Source of the DNA: Woeseiaceae bacterium
Lineage (GTDB): Bacteria; Pseudomonadota; Gammaproteobacteria; Steroidobacterales; Woeseiaceae
Length of the DNA stretch: 6,933 nucleotides
Assembly: GCA_022866645.1 (NCBI GenBank)
Contig: JALHUQ010000299.1
Location: 1-6,933 of the forward strand
Direction of reading: 5' to 3'
Both the position numbers and the translations under genes were made by a program. This document shows positions 1-6,279 of this stretch, one piece after another; the stretch's first letter is position 1; each line of letters opens with the position of its first letter. Under the pieces are notes generated by a model that searched no databases, was not told where the DNA came from, and saw only the letters and a list, made by a program, of their open reading frames with translations.

Positions 1-398
1 CTCACTTCCCGCACCAGACGAACACCTGCGACCAGTTGATCCAGCTCACGCAGAGTATCATCGAGCATGGTTGGACCATCGAGTTTCAATGCTTCTGCCA
101 GTGCATAATGTTGGGTGCGTATTTCCTCGAGCACGTCAGAGGGATCGCCAACTAGCGCTGATTCCAGAACACTCGCCAGTGCGTTCGACACACCCTTCAG
201 AGCGGAGTGGACGACGACCGGTCGCAAACCGTCGTCGAGGCGACGTCGGAGTAGTTTCGCAATCGTCTCCCAGTGCTCCACCGTCGACACACTGCTGCCA
301 CCAAACTTCATGACCACCCAGGATGATTCAGCAATGAGCGGCGGCGCACCCAGAGATGCGCTGCCTTCAAATTCGGCTTCGGTAATGGTCGTACTCAT
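1..398 (-). CDS. Aspartate kinase, N-terminal part; probably the fused aspartate kinase/diaminopimelate decarboxylase (runs off the left edge)
   Basis: Aspartate kinase phosphorylates L-aspartate with ATP, the first step toward lysine, diaminopimelate, threonine, methionine and isoleucine. The frame is open from an ATG at 398 to the window edge (132 codons). After about 28 residues comes SWVVMKFGGSSVS, the aspartokinase nucleotide-binding signature (KFGG[ST]SV), followed by helical sequence and RPVVVHSALKGVSNAL, matching the family's VVVSAxxGVTN segment. The 28-residue extension and the W before VVMKFGG and in EHWETI recall, from memory, the bifunctional AK/DAP decarboxylase of Xanthomonas and relatives rather than E. 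coli LysC or ThrA. The decarboxylase half would lie outside the window. The start at 398 has an AAGG ribosome-binding site (409-406) seven bases upstream. An in-frame ATG at 416 lacks one and is less likely. The conserved serine of SALSGVTN is Lys here. A terminator and structured leader lie just upstream, suggesting transcription attenuation. Aspartate kinase is near certain; the fusion is inferred. Confidence 0.88.
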   Translation of the reverse strand, partial: MSTTITEAEFEGSASLGAPPLIAESSWVVMKFGGSSVSTVEHWETIAKLLRRRLDDGLRPVVVHSALKGVSNALASVLESALVGDPSDVLEEIRTQHYALAEALKLDGPTMLDDTLRELDQLVAGVRLVREV

Positions 399-405
399 CG
401 CTCTA

Positions 406-409
406 CCTT
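406..409 (-). promoter_or_regulatory. Shine-Dalgarno site of the aspartate kinase gene
   Basis: The transcript reads AAGGTAGAGCG followed by ATG. AAGG sits seven bases from the ATG at 398, a normal spacing, and favours this start over the in-frame ATG at 416. It lies downstream of the intrinsic terminator (434-465), so translation of the kinase needs read-through of that terminator or a promoter not seen here. Confidence 0.55.
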
Positions 410-433
410 GTGCCATTGCGGCTGCATTCGGCC

Positions 434-465
434 AAAAAAAAACCCGCGAGGACAACCTGGCGGGT
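434..465 (-). terminator. Strong rho-independent terminator inside the aspartate kinase leader
   Basis: On the minus-strand transcript, ACCCGCCAGG (465-456), loop UUGU (455-452) and CCUCGCGGGU (451-442) form a 10-bp stem with one internal mismatch (459/448). Nine U residues (442-434) follow directly. The orientation fits minus-strand transcription only; the plus-strand side has no T-run. It lies about 200 bases after the ilvD stop and 36 bases before the aspartate kinase start. It could end the ilvD transcript, but there is too little room after it for an ordinary promoter. A conditional terminator (attenuator) for the kinase gene is therefore the more economical reading. The terminator structure itself is clear; its conditional use is inferred. 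Confidence 0.85.
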
Positions 466-613
466 CTGCTGACAATGTCCGAGCTTTATTTTAGCCGGTA
501 CAGTTGCCATTCGCACCCACGCACCTCTGGCGCGCCATGATTATTATGTGTTTTATCGCACCGAGTTTGACGATGCGCCGGCACAATACGTGGGTCGCGT
601 AAGAATTCATCAT
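466..613 (-). promoter_or_regulatory. Putative attenuator leader RNA with nested helices and a competing helix
   Basis: Seen in the sequence, in transcript sense: segment 1 ACCCACG (595-589) is complementary over 7 bp to segment 2 CGUGGGU (521-515). Between them lie UAUUGUG (588-582) against CACAUAAUA (550-542), pairing 3+4 bp around a 2-base bulge. Inside that, CGCAUCG (577-571) and CGGUGCG (563-557) form a 7-bp hairpin with a 7-base loop and one G-U pair. Segment 2 (GUGGGU, 520-515) can instead pair with ACCCGC (465-460), the 5' arm of the terminator, over 6 bp with one G-U pair. The two pairings of segment 2 exclude each other, and the second would dissolve the terminator. A smaller hairpin at 498-479 (CCG/CGG plus GCT/AGC) carries the stop codon of a possible leader ORF. 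The ligand or signal is unknown; ribosome stalling at the Ile/Lys codons at 556-536 is the best candidate. No RNA family was recognised. Confidence 0.45.
491..613 (-). CDS. Possible leader peptide (40 aa) rich in isoleucine near its middle
   Basis: An ATG-ATG start at 613/610 opens a 40-codon frame ending in TAA at 493-491, before the terminator. Residues 20-26 are I-K-H-I-I-I-M, encoded by ATA AAA CAC ATA ATA ATC ATG (556-536). Ile, Lys and Met are all aspartate-pathway products, and three ATA codons in a row of seven is unusual for such GC-rich DNA. A ribosome paused there would sit between leader segments 1 and 2, leaving segment 2 free to pair with the terminator arm. A ribosome reaching the stop would come close to covering segment 2. 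Weaknesses: there is no Shine-Dalgarno sequence. If the promoter at 617-645 is real, the ATG lies at or next to the transcription start, so translation would have to be leaderless. The frame also extends upstream into the ilvD end. It may be non-coding. Confidence 0.3.
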   Translation of the reverse strand: MMNSYATHVLCRRIVKLGAIKHIIIMARQRCVGANGNCTG

Positions 614-616
614 CGA

Positions 617-645
617 AGTAGAGCCGACATTATGGAAAAGGTCAA
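617..645 (-). promoter_or_regulatory. Candidate sigma-70 promoter for the aspartate kinase leader
   Basis: On the minus strand, TTGACC (645-640, five of six matches to TTGACA) and TCTACT (622-617, four of six to TATAAT, keeping the first T, the A and the last T) are separated by 17 bases, the ideal spacing. Transcription would begin near 610-613. The site lies just past the ilvD stop (669), upstream of the structured leader and terminator, which is where an independent promoter for the kinase gene would be expected. The evidence is a motif match only. Confidence 0.45.
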
Positions 646-668
646 GCCTGTTACAGCCCCCACCTCGC

Positions 669-2357
669 CTAATCATCCCAAGCCGGCGGAATTGTAACCG
701 CACCTTCGGATGCCGACGAAACGGCGCTGCGGTACTTGGCCAACGCTCCGCGCGTTACCGCCGAAACCGGTCGCCGCCACTTTGCACGACGTTCCGCCAT
801 CAATTCATCGCTGATGGCAACGCTGATTTCCTTGCGCTCGGCGTCAATTCGAAGAATATCACCGTCTTCGACCAGACCTATCGGACCGCCCACAGCGGCT
901 TCTGGCGTTACGTGTCCGACGACAAAACCATGGCTGCCACCGGAAAATCGCCCATCCGTTATCAATGCGACATCCTTGCCCAGACCTTTGCCCATGATTG
1001 CACCGGTCGGACTCAACATCTCTCGCATTCCCGGGGCACCCTTGGGACCTTCGTATCGAATCACCAGAACGTCGCCTGCTTTGATCGTATCGCTGAGTAT
1101 TGCCTGCAGCGCGTCTTCCTCGGAATGAAATACCCGGGCTGGCCCCTCAAAATGCAGCCCTTCCTTACCCGTTATTTTCGCGACCGCACCCTCTGGCGCA
1201 AGATTTCCATACAGGATAGCCAGATGGCTGTCCGGCTTTATCGGATCGCTGAAGTCCCTGATAATGTCCTGGCCGTCGGGGTAGTCAACAACGCTTGAGA
1301 GATTTTCCGCCAGCGTTTTGCCGGATACGGTCATACAATGACCGTGCAACATGCCCCTGTCCAACATGCGCTTCATTAACGGTTGAATGCCCCCGATCTC
1401 GATGAGCTCGGACATCAAGTACTTTCCACTCGGTTTTACGTCCGCCAGCATCGGCGTTCTTGCGCCGATGCGTGTAAAATCATCCAGCGACAATTCAACG
1501 TCGGCTTCCCGAGCGATCGCCAACAGATGCAGGACCGCGTTGGTAGAACCGCCGAGCGCGATGACTACGGAAATGGCATTCTCGAAAGCCTCGCGCGTCA
1601 TGATGTCGAGCGGTTTGATGTCTTCACGTATAAGGTGCATGACCGCTGCTCCTGCCCTATAGCAGTCTGCCACTTTGTCACTGGAGATCGCTTCCTGAGC
1701 GGAACTGTTGCCAAGACTCATACCCAAAGCCTCGATGGCCGAGGCCATTGTATTCGCGGTATACATGCCGCCGCAGGCACCGGGACCGGGAATTGCCGTC
1801 TGCTCGATTTCAAGCAATTCCGCCGCCGACATTTTGCCACCGGACCTGGCACCGACGGCTTCAAACACCGAAACGATGTCGCGTCGTTTGACGCCCGGTC
1901 GAATAGTGCCGCCATAAACGAAAACGGAAGGCCGATTCAGGCGCGCCATCGCCATGACGCAAGCTGGCATGTTCTTGTCGCAGCCACCGATCGCGACCAG
2001 GCCATCAAAGCCCTCAGCACCGGTAACCGCTTCAATCGAATCAGCAATAATTTCTCGGGAAACCAGTGAATACCGCATACCTGGCGTCCCCATGGAGATG
2101 CCGTCGGAGACGCTGATCGTATTGAATATCACGCCCTTGCCACCGGCTTCGTTTGCACCTTTCGCCGCCACGTCGGCGAGGCGGTTGATGTGCATATTGC
2201 ACGGCGTCACCATGCTCCAGGTTGAGGCAATTCCGATTTGCGGACGTTTGAAGTCTTCTTCTTCGAAGCCTACCGCTCGCAACATTGCGCGGCTGGGTGC
2301 ATGTTCGTCGCCGTCGACAACAACGCGTGAGTAGCGTCGCAGTTCCTTCTCACTCAT
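669..2357 (-). CDS. ilvD: Dihydroxy-acid dehydratase
   Basis: IlvD dehydrates 2,3-dihydroxy-isovalerate and 2,3-dihydroxy-3-methylvalerate to the 2-keto acids that are transaminated to valine and isoleucine. It is a cytosolic Fe-S and Mg-dependent enzyme. The 562-residue product is full length for the shorter IlvD type. Cysteines expected to ligand the [2Fe-2S] cluster are C53 (TPCNMH), C126 (GGCDKNMPAC) and C195 (PGPGACGGMYTANTM). D85 (VSDGISMG), D127, the carbamylation-type K128 and E446 (GMREML) fit the Mg site. S472 (DGRFSGGSHG) fits the catalytic serine. ALGGSTNAVLHL lies at 267-277. The ATG at 2357 puts the usual Y-S-R region near residue 9, but no clear ribosome-binding site precedes it. 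It follows the kinase gene by 65 bases on the same strand, so read-through or a weak private promoter is possible. No frame damage or missing residue was seen. Confidence 0.97.
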   Translation of the reverse strand: MSEKELRRYSRVVVDGDEHAPSRAMLRAVGFEEEDFKRPQIGIASTWSMVTPCNMHINRLADVAAKGANEAGGKGVIFNTISVSDGISMGTPGMRYSLVSREIIADSIEAVTGAEGFDGLVAIGGCDKNMPACVMAMARLNRPSVFVYGGTIRPGVKRRDIVSVFEAVGARSGGKMSAAELLEIEQTAIPGPGACGGMYTANTMASAIEALGMSLGNSSAQEAISSDKVADCYRAGAAVMHLIREDIKPLDIMTREAFENAISVVIALGGSTNAVLHLLAIAREADVELSLDDFTRIGARTPMLADVKPSGKYLMSELIEIGGIQPLMKRMLDRGMLHGHCMTVSGKTLAENLSSVVDYPDGQDIIRDFSDPIKPDSHLAILYGNLAPEGAVAKITGKEGLHFEGPARVFHSEEDALQAILSDTIKAGDVLVIRYEGPKGAPGMREMLSPTGAIMGKGLGKDVALITDGRFSGGSHGFVVGHVTPEAAVGGPIGLVEDGDILRIDAERKEISVAISDELMAERRAKWRRPVSAVTRGALAKYRSAVSSASEGAVTIPPAWDD

Positions 2358-2380
2358 GGTTTCACTATCGCTCTGTCTTG

Positions 2381-2399
2381 GCTCTGCCAGATGCAGAGC
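2381..2399. repeat. Perfect 7-bp inverted repeat between the kinase gene and ilvD
   Basis: GCTCTGC (2381-2387) and GCAGAGC (2393-2399) are exact reverse complements around a 5-base centre, in the 65-base gap ahead of ilvD. No T-run follows on either strand, so it is not an intrinsic terminator. It could be a regulator-binding palindrome or an mRNA hairpin that limits read-through or protects the ilvD 5' end. No regulator family is recognised, and a 7-bp palindrome can occur by chance. Confidence 0.35.
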
Positions 2400-2422
2400 T
2401 GGAGCGGCAGTTTAGCAGCAAA

Positions 2423-4909
2423 TCAGGGGGTCGGCAGATCGTCGTCGCGGATCAATACGACGATCTGACGGTGAATGTCGCTGGGCGATCTGTCCGCGCT
2501 GTTGCCGAGTTCCACAACGAATGTTTCGTCACTCTCAAAATCAGTATCCTGCACCAGGGGCACCAGTAACCGTGCGGATCGCTGTCCAGGTCCGAACGAT
2601 ATCGTATGTTCGCCGGGCGCAAAATAATCTTCGCCCTCGGTTGCCGTAATATCGGTGACCGAAAATCCTACGCTGACCGGGGATTTGTCCGGATTGAAAC
2701 GCACGATGTCGATTTGTACCGCGGGATCCGATTCGCGTATCGAGGTCTGGCCTACAGCAAAAGCGATGGTGTTGACGGGTAATCGGGACTCAAACGCCCT
2801 TTGATCGTCATCTTCCAGAGTCACGTTGACGATTGCGAGTCCAGTATCTGCAATTTCAATTTCGCGGAGTCGCAGTGTCGAATGTTGATCGGGCTCCCGC
2901 GAGCGATCGGATTCCATCGTCAAAGTCACACGACCACGTGCCTGACCTGCGGGAAAGTAGATCATTCCCGAGTTGGACAATCCATATTGCCCGGCGCCCC
3001 ACGGCGAACGATTACCGCTGAAGCCGATTTCTTCAAGTCGCAGTGTCAGCGGTGTCGAAAGGCCACTGCCGCGCACAAAATCGATAATGACCGGTGCTCC
3101 GTCCTCGCGAGCTGCGATATTGAATGATGCACTGGCAGCACGCCCCGGTGTAAAGGGAATGATATCTGTCGGCGGCGGTAATGTAGAAAAATCCACCAAC
3201 ATTGGATCGGGACCAATCACCGGCGACTCATCAACGCCCGAGGTATCGACAAGCACTGGCTCATCCAGGACCTCAGGTTCGAGTGCGTCATTGAGCGGTA
3301 AAGCGGTCACGTCTTCGGCGACCGAAATGTCAGCTTCCTGCGCTTCCTTCCCAAACTCCGACTCCACGGCAGCAGGTTCCCGTGCCGGGTCAGTCGGAGT
3401 ATCGGATTCGATAATCGGAGTCGCTGTAGACTCCTGTCTGAGGTAGCGATCGACTAGTGAATCCAGGTATCCGCGCTGATATGCAGCACCTCCCAGCAAA
3501 CTGACGATGACAATGAATGCGACCATTAACTTCGGTGCAGCCGAGTGATCTTTCACATCAGCGAATCGATCGGCTTCTTCTACTCGAAACGGCTCGTCCG
3601 GATTCTCGTTCAGCGCGTTCAGAAACTCGCGGACAGTGCTGAATCGAGTAACGCGTGCATACGACAGGCCCCTCTTTAGAGCCCGCCACTGGCCGTCATT
3701 CAATGCCGTCAGCCGCTGCGGTTTCATTCCCTCTTGCGATGCCTCCGCTGCATTTCGCGGTCCGAACACCCGGTATCCTGCAATCAGCCGATAGAGCAAA
3801 CAACTCAATGAAAATACGTCGTCTGCCGCCACCGGATTCTCACCAGTCAGAACCTGCATACTCGAGTACGCTGGGGTCAACGCGCCGAGGACGCCGGGGT
3901 CGAACTGGCTATCCGGATGCTGCTGCCGGACACGAGCGACACCGAAGTCAAATAGCTTCGCATCTCCGTTCGGCGTGACCATGATGTTGCCTGGTTTGAT
4001 GTCCGCGTGCACGATACCGCGGCTGTGCGCATAATCGAGCGCCTCGCCGATCTGTCGGGTAATCCGGAACGCCGCCTTGTTGTCGATGGCTGACGCGTCT
4101 TTGGAATCCAGAATATCCGCCAGGGTGCGGCCTTCCAGCCACTCCATGACTAAGAAATAAAGATCGTCATCCCTGTCGAGATCAACGAATCGAACTATAT
4201 TCGGATGCACCAGGCAACGACCCTTCGCCGCCTCCTGTTGCAGCGCGCGGAGCGCCTGCCCATTCTCAGCAAGTTGCGGCGACAGAACTTTGATGGCGAC
4301 CCAATGATCAGCGCTGCCGGCTTCCGCGAGACGACGGTCCATCGCCTTGTACACGACTCCCATGCTACCGCCGGCAACCTTTTTCTGGAGTAAATAACGA
4401 TCACGCAACAGGGATCCAATCTGAACTCTCGACTCCCCGGACTTGTGCGGCGCAAAATCGCTGGGTATGACCGTCGTCGCACCAAATGCGTCATCGCCCT
4501 CGGCTTCGATGTCAATCGGCCTCGGTCTCGGCGCTGACATGGGCTGGATCGGCGTGACTACCGGCGCGATCGTCTCCGACGTCGCGCTGGTTGGAATGTC
4601 TTCTGTTACAAACTTGTCCAGCATCGATTTCACTAACTGGAAGGTTTCCTTCCGTAATGCACCGGCTTCGTAGCGTTCGTGCAGCACCTTTCGAATCTGC
4701 GCCTCGCTGTTACCGGTAGCCGCCAACAAACGGCCGATACCACCCCGGATATCGGCAAGCATGTCGACATCGTCGGCCGTCGCATGGAGCTGGTCGTCAA
4801 AGCTGGCCAGCTGGTCTGCAAAAGCATCACGCACATTTTCGGAATCGGCACTCATAGTCGCCGACAGTTTATCGTCAGGTGTAGGGCCGGATCCGGAACT
4901 GGTCGTCAA
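2423..4909 (-). CDS. Membrane-anchored Ser/Thr protein kinase with two C-terminal Calx-beta-like domains
   Basis: This 828-residue Hanks-type kinase has an N-terminal helical region (about 25-105) and a Pro-rich linker (106-165). The kinase domain (about 170-435) has the P-loop VAGGSMGVVYKA (178-189), VAIK with K207, E226 in helix C, HADIKPGN with catalytic D303 and N308, and DFG at 321-323. The first P-loop glycine is Ala179. The HRD arginine is Ala302, making it a non-RD kinase, often less dependent on activation-loop phosphorylation. One transmembrane helix lies at about 461-477, then an acidic Pro-rich stretch (495-590). Two beta-rich modules follow (about 592-702 and 712-826). The second has clear Calx-beta features: EGEDYFAPGEHTISFGPGQ, then DTDFESDETFVVEL and terminal IRDDD. 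Calx-beta modules in other proteins bind Ca2+ or mediate adhesion. Here the C-terminus is presumably periplasmic and senses something unknown. The start is a TTG at 4909 with AAGG four bases upstream, overlapping the previous stop (TTGA). ATG at 4855 (M19) is an alternative without a ribosome-binding site. Confidence 0.93.
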   Translation of the reverse strand: MTTSSGSGPTPDDKLSATMSADSENVRDAFADQLASFDDQLHATADDVDMLADIRGGIGRLLAATGNSEAQIRKVLHERYEAGALRKETFQLVKSMLDKFVTEDIPTSATSETIAPVVTPIQPMSAPRPRPIDIEAEGDDAFGATTVIPSDFAPHKSGESRVQIGSLLRDRYLLQKKVAGGSMGVVYKAMDRRLAEAGSADHWVAIKVLSPQLAENGQALRALQQEAAKGRCLVHPNIVRFVDLDRDDDLYFLVMEWLEGRTLADILDSKDASAIDNKAAFRITRQIGEALDYAHSRGIVHADIKPGNIMVTPNGDAKLFDFGVARVRQQHPDSQFDPGVLGALTPAYSSMQVLTGENPVAADDVFSLSCLLYRLIAGYRVFGPRNAAEASQEGMKPQRLTALNDGQWRALKRGLSYARVTRFSTVREFLNALNENPDEPFRVEEADRFADVKDHSAAPKLMVAFIVIVSLLGGAAYQRGYLDSLVDRYLRQESTATPIIESDTPTDPAREPAAVESEFGKEAQEADISVAEDVTALPLNDALEPEVLDEPVLVDTSGVDESPVIGPDPMLVDFSTLPPPTDIIPFTPGRAASASFNIAAREDGAPVIIDFVRGSGLSTPLTLRLEEIGFSGNRSPWGAGQYGLSNSGMIYFPAGQARGRVTLTMESDRSREPDQHSTLRLREIEIADTGLAIVNVTLEDDDQRAFESRLPVNTIAFAVGQTSIRESDPAVQIDIVRFNPDKSPVSVGFSVTDITATEGEDYFAPGEHTISFGPGQRSARLLVPLVQDTDFESDETFVVELGNSADRSPSDIHRQIVVLIRDDDLPTP

Positions 4910-6279
4910 ATTACCTTGCCCGGATTGAGAATATTGTTCGGATCCAGAGCCTTTTTCAGAATGCGCATGAGCTCGATTTCGCCATCGCCTCGATATTTGG
5001 ACAAATAGTGCCGTTTTGTTCGCCCGACGCCGTGCTCAGCGCTGAAACTGCCGCCCAGCTCATCAACAAGGTCGTAAATCGCGGAAGAGACCGCTTCCCC
5101 GTTTTTGCTGCCGTCCGGCAAAGCGACGTTGTAATGCAGATTGCCATCGCCCACGTGGCCAAATGCGATTAGTTTCGCCTCTGGCGAGAGCTCCCCGAGC
5201 AGGATATCCCCTCGTACCAGGAATTCCTCCAGACGAGAAATTGGCAAGGATACGTCGTGCTTCAGAGCATTGCCGACGGAGCGCTCCGCCTCCGCGATCG
5301 AGTGCCGCATTCGCCAGAGTCTCGCGGCCTCCGCCGAGTTCTTCGCGATCACAGCATCGAGCACCAGGCCAGCGTCAGCGGCCTTGCTCAACGCTATATC
5401 AAGTCGGTCACTACTGCCGCCGACGGCAACGTCCAGAAGTACGTACCAGGGATACGGGTGTTCGAATGGCACACTCAATTCAGGAATGTGACCAGTAACC
5501 ATTCCAAATACAAAGTCCGACACCAGCTCAAACGCCTCGATAGCATCGGCAAGCTCGCCTCTAAGATGGGCCAGCAGCCTCACAGCGTGACCCGACGTCT
5601 CGATAGCCACCAGCGCAGTGCTAATGGTGCCGGGCGCAGGATAAAGCTTAAGCACTGCGGCGGTGATAATTCCCAGCGTACCTTCGCTGCCAATAAACAG
5701 TTGTTTCAGGTCATACCCGGCGGTGTCTTTGCGCAGCGATCGAAGGCTACTGACGACAGTCCCATCAGCAAGCACCGCTTCCAGGCCAAGAACCTGAGCA
5801 CGGGCAGTCCCATAACGCACCACATTGATGCCGCCGGCGTTGGTTGAAAGATTGCCACCAATCTGGCAACTCCCTTCGGCCCCGAGGCTCAAAGCAAAAT
5901 ACCTGTTGACCTCCGCTGCCGCGTTCTGAACGTTCTGAAGTATGCAGCCTGCCTCGACTTCCATCGAAAAGTTGGCCGCATCGACGTTTCGAATCTTGTT
6001 CATTCGTGCCAGTGACAAGACAATCTGAGTGCCCGACTCGTCAGGGACTGCACCAGCGCACATACCTGTGTTGCCGCCTTGAGGGACTATTGCCACACCG
6101 GCGTCGGCACACGCACGCACGACAAGCGAAATCTCTCTTGTCGACCCAGGCGACACAAGCAGCGGCGTCGAGCCGTGGACGACACCACGCCACTCGGTGA
6201 CGTGCGCTTCGAGTTCAGCGGGATCGGCAGTCCAGCCTTTCGGCCCGACGATGTTCTTTATTTGCTCAAGCAACAGCAT
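4906..6279 (-). CDS. FAD-binding 2-hydroxyacid dehydrogenase (GlcD / D-2-hydroxyglutarate dehydrogenase family)
   Basis: Enzymes of this family oxidise a D-2-hydroxyacid (D-lactate, glycolate or D-2-hydroxyglutarate) to the 2-keto acid with FAD, passing electrons to a quinone or electron-transfer flavoprotein. The PCMH-type FAD domain fills the N-terminal half: in numbering from the upstream TTG at 6300, QGGNTGMCAGAVPD (74-87), GAEGSCQIGGNLSTNAGG (140-157) and LFIGSEGTLGIIT (201-213). The C-terminal domain has GHVGDGNLHYNV (381-392), the metal/substrate-site histidine motif, SAEHGVGRTKR (420-430) and DPNNILNPGKV at the end. With no Fe-S domain and about 457-464 residues, it resembles D-2-hydroxyglutarate dehydrogenase or D-lactate dehydrogenase more than YdiJ-type fusions. 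The substrate cannot be fixed from sequence. I chose ATG 6279 (M8 of the longer frame), which overlaps the dehydratase gene by 14 bases; the alternative is TTG 6300 with a 35-base overlap. The gene's stop overlaps the kinase start, so coupling is likely. Confidence 0.92.
   Translation of the reverse strand: MLLLEQIKNIVGPKGWTADPAELEAHVTEWRGVVHGSTPLLVSPGSTREISLVVRACADAGVAIVPQGGNTGMCAGAVPDESGTQIVLSLARMNKIRNVDAANFSMEVEAGCILQNVQNAAAEVNRYFALSLGAEGSCQIGGNLSTNAGGINVVRYGTARAQVLGLEAVLADGTVVSSLRSLRKDTAGYDLKQLFIGSEGTLGIITAAVLKLYPAPGTISTALVAIETSGHAVRLLAHLRGELADAIEAFELVSDFVFGMVTGHIPELSVPFEHPYPWYVLLDVAVGGSSDRLDIALSKAADAGLVLDAVIAKNSAEAARLWRMRHSIAEAERSVGNALKHDVSLPISRLEEFLVRGDILLGELSPEAKLIAFGHVGDGNLHYNVALPDGSKNGEAVSSAIYDLVDELGGSFSAEHGVGRTKRHYLSKYRGDGEIELMRILKKALDPNNILNPGKVI

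Noticed and set aside
434..465. Hairpin read as a simple terminator of the ilvD transcript
   Set aside because: Not excluded, but the kinase start is only 36 bases beyond it and the candidate promoter lies upstream of it. A plain ilvD terminator would leave the kinase gene without an evident promoter.
520..528. AGAGGTGCG on the minus strand, like the start of the lysine riboswitch core
   Set aside because: Fewer than about 60 bases separate it from the terminator stem, whereas the lysine aptamer needs roughly 170. The other conserved junction segments are absent. A chance match or a remnant is more likely.
529..536. GGCGCGCC 8-base palindrome in the leader
   Set aside because: It is too short and GC-rich to be informative, and it is better explained as part of the surrounding leader sequence.
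115..540. Plus-strand open frame of 141 codons across the left end
   Set aside because: It is antisense to the aspartate kinase start and runs through the terminator and leader; its translation has no recognisable features.
1383..2069. Long plus-strand open frame (228 codons) opposite ilvD
   Set aside because: It lies entirely antisense to a well-conserved ilvD, has no recognisable domain and looks low in structure. It is a shadow of the coding strand, as are the other plus-strand frames.
4195..4515. Minus-strand frame of 106 codons inside the kinase gene
   Set aside because: It is out of frame with the clear kinase-domain motifs (P-loop, VAIK), so it is a shadow and not a nested gene.
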